This document shows positions 10,141 through 19,101 of a stretch of DNA of 19,101 nt, in pieces; within the stretch, counting starts at the first letter, position 1, and each line of letters opens with the position of its first letter. Source of the DNA: Rhizophlyctis rosea. Its lineage: Eukaryota; Chytridiomycota; Chytridiomycetes; Rhizophlyctidales; Rhizophlyctidaceae. The notes under the pieces were generated by a model. That model saw only the letters and a list, made by a program, of their open reading frames with translations. It was not told the DNA's origin and searched no databases. The position numbers and the translations under genes are program-made. Location of the stretch: assembly GCA_027596075.1 (NCBI GenBank), contig JADGJC010000533.1, positions 1 through 19,101 of the forward strand, written 5' to 3'.

Positions 10141-12250
10141 TCACACCCCACCACCACCCCCATCCCCCGCAATCGGCACATGCCCAAACCCTTCCCACCC
10201 CCCACCAACACCATCCCCCTCCGCCCCAACCCCATCACCTCCCAACCCACCCCTCAAAAACCCCATATGCTCCCCCGGATCATACCCATCCGGATCATAC
10301 CCATCATCCTCTTCCACCCCATCCTGCGTCGGCGTGAACGGTTCCATCTCCATTGGCAAGCCCATGCTTAGTGTTTCGATGCCGTCTGCCGTGGTAAGTT
10401 CTGACGCGGGAGTTTGGATGAGGTTGGGAGGTGGAGTCCCAGTGTTGGAGTTCATGCCTCCCAATGCTGACAGTGCGGCTAGTAGTTGGGGCGTCATCAT
10501 GGCGGGGAGGTTTGCAAAATCGGTTAGGAGTGTTGGTGTGGATGAGGCAGTGGATGTGGTTTGTGTTGGTTCGGGCGGCGTGGTTGGTTGCTGCTGGGGT
10601 TGCGATTCAGGTTGGTGCTGCTGCTGTTGTTGCTGTTGTTGTGGTTGTTGTTGTTGCTGTTGAAGTTGGGGAGATTGTTGTAGTTCTTGGGGCGGAGTAG
10701 TGGATGGTGATGAGAATGTATTTTGCGGTTGCGGGTGTTCGATATCGTGACGGATTGATGCAAGGGTCTTAAGTTTGTTTCCGCATTCCTGGAAAGACCG
10801 TCCTTGATGGTTAGAAAGTAGAATACTTACTTGTCCTCATGGGATTGGAGTGGTCACATACCAAAATATCAATCTCCGTCCCCTGCAACGCCAACTCCTC
10901 CTTCTCCATCAACTTCTTCAGCTCAGCAATCAACTTGCCTCTATCCGCAGCATCTTGTTTCAACGCCGCGTGATATTGTTCAAGCTGAGCTTTAGCCGAA
11001 TCCATCTCAGTCAACAGTACGCCTCGATCTGTGAAAGGCACAAAAGACAATGGCGATGAATCAGGCCCCGTCGTCACCATACCCGTAAAATTTGAGAAAT
11101 CCTCACCAGACACGCCAGCTAAAATCTCCTCCTTCTTGAGCAGCCGAGGTGGAATTGCATTTGCCTTCTCCGCCAACGAAACTCGCGACACTTCGTGTCT
11201 CGCTACCGTGTCCATGAGGGAGTTTAGGTATCGCCCCTGGCCAATTCGTGTTCAGCTTGAGAAGCCTGATCTAAGAGCTCTATACACAAGCTGCCATACC
11301 TCGTTTGATGTCACAGCATGGGGTGCCAATGGTAGTGTATTGCCTTCGTCGCCATTTTCTAGTTGCGAACAACATCAGAACTGGGCAAAATTGAGTACGT
11401 CCAGCGCGCACACCCACCTATCTTCGTCCTGATTGCATGCGTAAATTCCGACGCAAAAATGTTCCGTTCCTCAAGAATGCTCAAGATGCGCAAAATTTTG
11501 GGCTGGACTTCTTTAGGCGCATGTCTAGATTACATTTTTAGCAGATTTTGCTTTAGTACATTTTTGTATGATCTAATTCTACTCATCGGCATAACCACAA
11601 ATTCGTCGGGCTCAAACACAATTTTATCACTGTTAGATCCCACACCACTACCTCCATATGGTTACGGCTGTCCAAATTGTGTCGATTTATCTATCTAGAG
11701 AATGTCTCATTCCCATACTGCCCCGCCACTCCCCGGCGGATCTTTCCAGGTACCGAGCACGCTCTCCACATGACTCCGCAAACAATACTCACTTGTACGC
11801 ATGCGGCAACGAACTAGGAAACACCTTCGCAAACTCCTTCACGAACTCATCCCCTTTTCTCCGGCTGCACTGCACGACATCGTTCGCCAGGTACAAGAAC
11901 GAAAGTTTGCGGTGGGGTGCGGCTGAATGGACACCGAGGAGAATCCCGAAAGTAAGCAAGACCCTGTCCTGAAAAAGGATATCACAACGCGACAGTTCGC
12001 CTCACCTTTCTGCAATTCCTTCGCCCAAGTTTGTACAGACGTGTGCGCGTGCTTTTTGTGGTATATGATCCCTAGAAGAGAGAGTGCGTGGTAAGCCTAC
12101 TGCAGAAATGCGGCACAATCCAAGCAGTCCTTAGGACGACGAGTGACCCCGTCTGGCATACTCACACTGCGACAAAACCGTAATAGAATCCTGCGTGTCC
12201 ACCAACCGACTCAATTTCTGCACGAGGACTTCTTCACTGTAACTCGCCAT
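10141..12250 (-). CDS. RTT103: Rtt103/RPRD1-type CTD-interacting (CID) protein
   Basis: Six exons: 12250-12166, 12071-12006, 11922-11793, 11524-11418, 11202-10862 and 10788-10141. Phases fit throughout, and the product is 458 residues. Introns have GTGAGT, GTGAGG, GTGAGT, GTGGGT and GTATGT donors. The acceptor of exon 5 is the least certain: an AG after GGTAG at 11203 keeps the frame, while the stronger-looking CCAG at 11237 does not. Residues 1-125 form a CID: VLSQWIIYHKKHA, then KLSFLYLANDVVQ, then ILRILSILEERNIF, aligning to RPRD1B/Rtt103 without gaps between the last two blocks. A coiled coil follows (about 193-236, AKAQLEQYHAAL...), as in RPRD proteins. The tail is rich in Gln and Pro (about 277-312), then acidic/Gly-rich with a doubled GYDP. 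In the family, the CID reads phosphorylated RNA polymerase II CTD and couples it to 3'-end formation and termination in the nucleus. Intact, with no lesions seen. Confidence 0.92.
10275..10304. repeat. 15-bp tandem duplication inside RTT103-like exon 6
   Basis: The unit ccggatcatacccat occurs twice head to tail (10275-10289 and 10290-10304), both copies identical. It is in frame on the minus strand and duplicates five residues (GYDPD then GYDPG) in the acidic tail of the protein, so it is a recent in-frame duplication in a low-constraint segment. Confidence 0.9.
10609..10672. repeat. CAA/CAG-type trinucleotide tract encoding polyglutamine
   Basis: A run of CTG/TTG triplets on the plus strand reads as mixed CAG/CAA Gln codons on the coding minus strand, with a few Pro, Leu and His interruptions. 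It forms the Gln-rich linker after the coiled coil of the RTT103-like protein. Codon mixing limits slippage. Length polymorphism between strains would be expected. Confidence 0.85.
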
Positions 12251-13122
12251 CTTGCGTTACAAATCGCGGGGTGGGAGAGATCTCACTTCGACATGTGGAC
12301 CGTGGGAGAGAAAACGGAGTGAAGGCTGATGGATCTTGGGAAAATAGCGCTGTGAATCGCGAGGCTACTGGTGTGAAGATCTCCCCTTGAGGTGGGAAAG
12401 CGACAATCAATCAATTTGGAGCAATGAGGCGGGATCACCCTATGCATCACATTGCCGTGAGTCAGGAGGTGTGGCTTGGCTGATGCAGGTTCTGATGGTG
12501 AAACACTAGCGGCAGGGGGGTGGGTCACCTTCGGAAGGACACTATTGCCACTACTGACGCGTGGTAAGGAATCTATGAATGATGGTGAGAATGGCTGACG
12601 AGTGTCAGGCATGGGCATGAGTCAGGCACTGCTTTGATTGCGCCCTTTTAAACTTTCACGAATTGTTCCAACGCTCAAGGTATGGCCGAATTCTGCCGAT
12701 TCCACGGGTCTTCCCCATAAGACAGGTGTCCTTTGACAGGAGTGAATGTTCACCTTCACCCCGACCGAAGAAATTTCTTGATGTTCGATCTTTTGGCCCG
12801 GAAAATGTGGAATGATGTGTTGAAGCTAATAAGAATCTCAGCGATTCGAGTTCGTCGGCATCGTAGCAGCCGTTTCGACATCCGAATTGGGCTACCCACA
12901 TCCTCCTCACAACGCAACCACGATGCTACAGAAAAAAAAAATAACTAATGATTTCGTGCGAACAACAGCATCATCATAACATGAACCCTATCCTCCCAGC
13001 CATCACCTCGTCTCCCCTACTCCACAACACCACCTCCCGCTCGCCGGCATGTCCCTCCCACGAATTAGATAAAAAGATATCGAAGATTTTGCGATGTGGT
13101 ATAGGGAGATCCATTCGGGCAT
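12251..13122. other. Intergenic stretch between RTT103-like and RAB11 genes
   Basis: Both flanking genes run leftwards, so the left part should hold the RTT103-like promoter and the right part the RAB11 3' region. Short open frames on both strands show no motif. There is an A10 run near 12930. Nothing else was recognised. Confidence 0.45.
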
Positions 13123-14391
<1,269 letters not shown>

Positions 14392-14812
14392 GTTGTTTTT
14401 TTATTGGGTCAAAGAAGTGGTTGTCTGATGTTGTATTTGCAACCGAGTATTGAGGCGGACTGCGAGGGCGGATGAGAGTGAAGAAATTGAAGTGGAGTGA
14501 GCGTGTGAAAGTGCAGATAACGAGGATGAAAAGGCAAGCAGCAAAATGCCTGTTGGATGGCAGTTGCACCTGTTGCAGTCATCGGATCCAGTCCTTTTGA
14601 TGGGGCTGCCTGGCTGGCACACAAGAGGCGTGGGACCCAAATGACCAGGTGTGATGATTGTGTGGTGGGTGTATCCACAAGGCTGGGTCAGGCAGGCGGT
14701 ACACAGAACAGGAGACCCCGCTGCGCCACTCACTCAGAAGGTAAGAGTGGCTTGCGCCGAGTGGCTAGGGAAGTGGCACAGTATGACTTGATTCATACCC
14801 TGATTCATTAGC
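14392..14812. other. RAB11 upstream region and spacer
   Basis: This is upstream of the RAB11 start (14391, leftwards) and of the BTB remnant (14813, rightwards), so it is a divergent promoter interval. A T-rich run (14396-14402) lies directly before the RAB11 ATG. Short open frames are not coding-like. No clear core promoter motif was recognised. Confidence 0.4.
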
Positions 14813-15588
14813 ATGCCCGGCGGTCAATCACCCATCTGCTTGAGAATCGGCGAGACCGAAAATTGCGACATCAGCTTGGGATCTGGATGGCATGACATGA
14901 TTGATGGAGCTGTCTTCTTGGAGTTGGGAGGGCTATTCCTGCACACAGTCAGATCCTGCTTGCGACCTGCCCCGACACCTACTCCTCTGCCATTCTGAAG
15001 CATCCATGCCAAGAGCAGAGCACTCGCGAAGTCATTTTCAAAGATCTCAGCTATGACGTCTTTCATGCCTTGCTCGAATTCATCTACACCGGAGAATGCA
15101 AGGTGGCGGAGGAAGTTGAAATGCTGTCAGATCTCTACAGGTAACTAAACACTAGTGATAACTGTTTGTCTTACAAGTCCTGAACAAATGATTGCACCCG
15201 CCATTCTTCACGTTATTAGAGCTGCGGACAAATGCCAAATCCTCGCCTGCAAAGATATGGTTAAGAACGAGCTCCTCAGACTTCTACGAAGCGTGTCGTC
15301 CGTTGCAGCAGGCAAAGCATTGGAGAATCTGTGGGAACTGCCTGACGTTGATGCCCTCAAAGTGATATGTCTGCGAACCATCTTCAGGGGATTTCAGGGA
15401 TGCAGAGCCATTCTGCACCATTGAAGGCGGTATGTTCTGAGCCTGGTGCGGCCATGGAGATGGCGCGGCTTGTTGCGAAGTGTACGGCGTTTGGGTTGCA
15501 TGCGGGGGAGGAGTACAAAAAGGGGAAGGGGGGTGGGAGTTAGTGCGGGTGTTTAGGGAGGTGTTTAGGGAGGTGTAGATTGCAGTCG
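14813..15588 (+). pseudogene. BTB/POZ-domain protein, decayed
   Basis: The ATG at 14813 leads into DGAVFLELGG. The BTB continuation AIPAHSQILLATC is found only after a one-base shift between about 14920 and 14932. The domain then runs on: YSSAILKHPC, EVIFKDLSYDVFHALLEFIYTGE (the hallmark C-terminal part of BTB), up to LSDLY at 15137. A GTAACT donor at 15141 and an AAG acceptor at 15175-15177 would define a 37-nt intron that joins LY-S-PEQM in phase. The next part is AADKCQILACKDMVKNELL (BACK-like helices), to a TGA at 15422. Recognisable protein-like pieces go on in two other frames (15454-15540, then 15534-15588, with a duplicated gtgtttagggag), suggesting more frameshifts. BTB proteins are dimeric adaptors, often for Cullin-3 ubiquitin ligases. 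With at least one frameshift, a very short putative intron and a scrambled tail, this copy is probably dead. Confidence 0.7.
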
Positions 15589-16572
15589 GGTGGTTATGTA
15601 GATGCGGTTGATTGGAGGATAGGAGAATTGCTTTTGTTGGTAGAATGGAAATTGGGCGGTTTGCAGTTTAGCGTTGTGTCATGCGATCTTCAAGAAATGT
15701 CCAAAATCCGTTGCTCTGACAGCCAACTTATACATCTTCATCGGCCCCTTCAAAAAAGATTGCCGTTGATACCATTCTCATATAATCACCTGAATCTGAT
15801 GACTCGCCCGTAATCTTATTGCGTTTGGTTGACCCCCAAGGCTTGATGGCATGCACATTACTGCCTGGTTCTCCACATTTGAGCTGTGAGTTGCCCCTGC
15901 AAATTATATACACACATATCGCTCAATCCCGGTAAAATTCGCGCATGCGAATATTACTGCACGATGCGAAAGAACTAACGCTTGAAGCGTGGCTCATACA
16001 TCTCATGAAAGGTGCAGGACACACATTGCAAGAGGTGATCAAGGAACCCATCTCCACATTCAGTTTTGCTGTTCCTGGCCAACAACTTCTCAGCTTTTTT
16101 CCCAGCCAGCAGAATTTGTAATCAAGTGGAGTAAGTGGGAAACTCCAAAGGGTTTCTGGTGTTGGAGAAGTCCAGTAAGTCTGTGTGGAACTGGCACCGA
16201 AGAGTGGCACAGCATGCCTCGATCCAACTGCTGATTCATTAGACCATTTTGGAGCGAAGGAACTTTGACAGCTGGGGATCCAATGGGTTGGGACTTTTGA
16301 CAAGCGAATGTTTTGGCAGCAGAATGCTTTGAGGCGCGAGATATAAAGGTAAGGAGTGCTGTTGTACACTCCTTAACTCGTGTACTTTGCTTCTTGGCGA
16401 GAATGGGAAACGGAATCGCCTTTCTAGGTAGGTGTAGCAGCAGGCAGCGTTGGGAAGCTGTGATCATTGACCCCAGCCCTCCTTCATACGTAATTCATGT
16501 TCTTTTGAAGTGCTGCCACCTTGACCCACCTGTCTCCTTACCCTCCTTATCGACGACCTCCCCAAAAAGTCG
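15589..16572. other. Intergenic stretch, nothing firm
   Basis: Open frames of 77-148 codons occur on both strands, but none shows a recognisable domain. A Cys-rich minus-strand frame at 15923-16369 was considered and not accepted. The right part would hold the promoter of the PPR gene. No RNA gene was seen. Confidence 0.4.
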
Positions 16573-17754
16573 TTGCTGCGACTTCTCAACCGCTACAAGA
16601 CACATTGTCCGAGCACCTCGAAGCGCCCTTTTGAATATGCTTCAAGTTCAACATTCAACCTCCAACTCCGTTCCTACCTCGCAGCTCAACAACCTTCCCC
16701 GCGCATCCTCGCCACACTTAACACACCTCAACGCATAGTCCAGATCAGACTGTACCATCCTCAAACCAAGCGCCTCCACGAACTCCGCTCCACCGTAAAT
16801 GCCCCGCACGCCACGTCTGAAAACGCATGGGCAGCTTTTGTTCAAATAATGAATGATGCCGAAATCGTCAAAAGGCTTCACGGCCCTGCCGACATCAAAC
16901 CCTTGCTCGACCTCCTGCTGGACACGCCCGACCCTCAAACCAAAGCCGACAGAATTAAGACTGTTATTGATGAACTTCACGCCTCAGGAGGTCAGCTCAA
17001 GGTCAACACGCATACATATTACATCCAAGCTTTGGGTGAGCAAATAACCTACGAGATGGCCAACGACATCCTTGATGAAAAGGCGGCTCGTCACATCACA
17101 CCCAACGCCCACACCTTCAGTGCCATCCTCCAAAACCTGGTGGACAGACACGACCAACAGGGCGTCGTCCTCATCTGCAAGCGAATAACCAGCCAGGTGT
17201 CACAGTCAAACCTGATCCTAGTAACAATCAGTCTCAAAGCTATCCTCGCCTTCCAATCACTCAGTGTAGCAGACAATTGCTTCGACGACTTGTGGGAGTC
17301 GCAGGGAAAATTAAATAGCAATCCATACCTTGTGATGATGGTGGCTCATGCGAAAGAAGGGGATGTCGAATGAGTGTTTAGCTTATATGAGCGGATGATA
17401 GGGGCGGGGTTGAAGCCGAATAGATATATATTCGGTGTGTTGGTAGATGCTGCGCTGCAGGAAGGGGACGTGGAGAAGGCTCTTGCATATTTGGAAGAGA
17501 GCAAAATTAGCAGATAAGCTGATGGCGGCGCATATGTTCATTTGATTCATTACTTCTGCGTTCACAAGGAGACGGAGCAAGCGGAAGGGTTTCTGTGGGA
17601 GGCTGTGCAAAATGGTTATTCGATGCCGGCTAATGCCTTTGATCATATGATGAAGAGGCACGGCGACAAGGGGGATATGGCAGGTGTAGAACGGGTGAAG
17701 GGATGGTTGGACTCCCACAAGCAACGTAAACTAATTTCAAAAAGTGTGCTATAG
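16573..17754 (+). pseudogene. Mitochondrial-type PPR protein with two nonsense codons
   Basis: A single frame of 393 codons from a TTG at 16573 to a TAG at 17752-17754. The N-terminus (basic and Ser-rich, LLRLLNRYKTH...) looks like a mitochondrial presequence, but its first codon is TTG and no in-frame ATG exists between the upstream stop (16522) and codon ~93, so the start has probably been lost. Helical-hairpin repeats of about 35 residues follow: NTHTYYIQAL...; NAHTFSAILQNLV; NPYLVMMVAHAKEGDVE; NRYIFGVLVDAALQEGDVEKALAYLEE; NAFDHMMKRHGDKGDMAGVERVKG. These are PPR motifs, which bind organelle RNA base by base. In-frame stops are TGA at 17371-17373 (inside a PPR helix, VE-stop-VFSLYERM) and TAA at 17515-17517. 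Neither is removed by a plausible intron. CGA-to-TGA and CAA-to-TAA transitions would explain both. No frameshift is present, so decay is recent. Confidence 0.8.
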
Positions 17755-18948
17755 CCGTTTGTATGTTGTGCATTTGTATATATGGCGGTAATGTTCAGGA
17801 ATTCTAAGGAAGCTTTGAGCCATCGACCACCCGGTCATATGTTCAAGATCGTGCTCACATTGATCAATTCCTCCAGTTCTTATGGAGTCAGTGTTTTCGA
17901 GGTGATGGAACCCAGACGTACCAATGTGAGGGATGGCGGAGAGATGGTTCAACACCATTTGTCTGGGTTTGGCAAGCTTGCTGAGAGTTCTATGGGTTTC
18001 GTTGTTTGAAGTGCTTCAAAAAAAAAACAGGAGGAAGTGATGGTAGGATGGTGTTTTGTCATTGCGGAACTCTGGGGGAAGCAGAGGCAGATGGATTTGT
18101 ATGTCATTATGGGCGTTTTACAGTTTCGGAAAATATCCAATTGAGTATACCGGAGGATATCTCAACGATCTTTCTGAATATGCCACATGGGGAAATGACC
18201 CAGGCCCCACCTTATTTTGGTAGCGGGGAAGTGCCCTTTCAGTGATGGTGTTACACAGCATGAAAAAATGGATTGCAGTCCCCGTCCCGTCATCCTATCT
18301 ATATGCCCGTCCCGTTCTCGCACAGCAAGCACAGAAGATCTGTTGCAGCTTTCTACGTATTCTTGTAAAGTTGATGTCGACGGTTGGTCGGCGCCAGAGA
18401 AGGTTCATCCGAGAAGGCGGGCTTCAGATCGTCGTGGAGAATGATTGACGGTATGTAGAAGTTTGTGATGGGCTATATGGGAAGGCGGTAATGCTTGTCA
18501 GCGATTGAAGGCATCAGAGAATGAATTTGAAAACTTGGGGATGCCCTTTTGTGTGATGCAGATGGGGAGTTTTGTGAGATTCGTGTGAACAAGATGTCAT
18601 TCTGGTGGGTTGGTGGTGGGGCAGATGGGCTGGTCAGGCGTTTCAGGGTCTATATGATTTTGGGGGACCGGCCTGGATGCAGGATAGTTTGTGTTTTCTC
18701 ATACTACTGGTTGGTGAAGGATTCAAGTTCATTTCACCGCACGCATGAATGGCAGAACCTAAAGCAAACGATGATTTGCGCCGGGCGTGAGCATTGTCAG
18801 CCAGCGCTACGACAGCACAATCGCTGATGCATGACGTAGTTGCTCGCGTATTGACTTATGATTTACTTTCTATGTCTACTTGCTCAAGTTCCAAAAGCAT
18901 TCGTGTACAAGAAAGCCCTCCTACTGTCTAAATCCAGTCCACAGCCGG
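17755..18948. other. Gene-poor right flank
   Basis: Open frames here are at most 92 codons, and none shows a recognisable motif. An A10 run lies at about 18019-18028. The stretch contains the diverged repeat relative at 18757-18806. Otherwise nothing was identified. Confidence 0.5.
18757..18806 (+). repeat. Diverged relative of the left arm of the terminal inverted repeat
   Basis: The segment reading GATTTGCGCCGGGCGTGAGC and its left flank (GGCAGAACCTAAAGCAAACG) align with the arm at 18969-19010 (GCCAGAGCCCAAAGAAGACG, then ATCATTTGCGCCGGCGTGGG), with about eight changes and one extra G over 42 bases. A GTTGCTCG word about 35 bases to the right (18840-18847) matches the loop/arm junction at 19031-19037. 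This suggests an older, decayed member of the same repeat family about 200 bp away. Confidence 0.6.
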
Positions 18949-19101
18949 CCAATGAAGCCTTGGCAAGCCAGAGCCCAAAGAAGACGATCATTTGCGCCGG
19001 CGTGGGCTTTATCGTGGATGATTGTTTTGGTTGCTCGATAAAGCCCACGCCGGCGCAAATGATCGTCGTCTTTTGGCTGTGGCGTGCCCAGGCGTCAATG
19101 G
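18949..19101. repeat. Large inverted repeat / hairpin (MITE-like)
   Basis: Left arm 18949-19014 and right arm 19036-19101 are 66-nt reverse complements around a 21-nt loop (19015-19035). The inner 32 pairs are perfect and include CATTTGCGCCGGCGTGGGCT. The outer 34 pairs have seven mismatches, at arm positions 4, 8, 13, 18, 23, 28 and 34 counted from the outer end. The element reaches the last base of the window, so its true end is unknown. A non-autonomous inverted-repeat transposon or a small-RNA hairpin fits; an assembly fold-back is less likely because of the mismatches. Confidence 0.85.

Noticed and set aside
9818..10663. 281-codon plus-strand open frame rich in Pro, Ser and Cys
   Set aside because: It is antisense to exon 6 and the 3' region of the RTT103-like gene. 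Its composition (Cys runs opposite a Gln tract, Pro opposite Gly) is that of a shadow frame.
15923..16369. 148-codon Cys-rich minus-strand frame as a zinc-binding protein
   Set aside because: The Cys spacing does not fit a known finger, and there is no supporting context or splice structure.
16313..16738. 141-codon plus-strand open frame overlapping the PPR gene start
   Set aside because: It overlaps the PPR presequence region in another frame and has no recognisable domain. An N-terminal exon for the PPR protein was considered, but no convincing splice junction was found.

Overview
The window looks like nuclear DNA of a zoosporic, probably chytrid-type, fungus. Two genes can be reconstructed exon by exon with phase-consistent GT..AG introns (56-312 nt): a Rab11 GTPase and an Rtt103/RPRD1-type RNA polymerase II CTD-binding protein. 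The accessory genes (kinesin-light-chain-type TPR protein with a TIR-like head, ~30-residue 'WW' repeats, BTB, PPR) belong to families that I associate with chytrid genomes. That lineage call comes from general familiarity, not from a search.

Layout: 508-1665 (-) is an unrecognised membrane protein. 2221-2535 (-) is a wrecked relative of the gene at 6603-7511. 2896-5357 (+) is a TIR-like/TPR gene broken by two stops and one frameshift. 5431-6201 holds at best a weak coding remnant. 6603-7511 (-) is an apparently intact two-exon nucleotidyltransferase (NTase) of the OAS/cGAS/poly(A)-polymerase fold. 8537-9669 (+) is a WW-repeat protein with one frameshift. 10141-12250 (-) is the six-exon RTT103/RPRD1 homolog with a Gln-rich tail. 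13123-14391 (-) is the six-exon RAB11. 14813-15588 (+) is a decayed BTB gene. 16573-17754 (+) is a PPR gene with no ATG and two nonsense codons. The right end (18949-19101) is a 66-bp-arm inverted repeat, with a diverged relative of one arm at 18757-18806.

The pattern is two clean housekeeping genes (membrane traffic; transcription termination) among accessory genes that are mostly broken. The most interesting part is the left third. There an NTase remnant lies head-to-head with a TIR-like/TPR gene, and an intact NTase of the same family lies downstream. This resembles the parts list of nucleotide-signalling/NAD-directed immunity. No functional link can be shown from sequence alone, and the TIR-like gene is broken in this copy.
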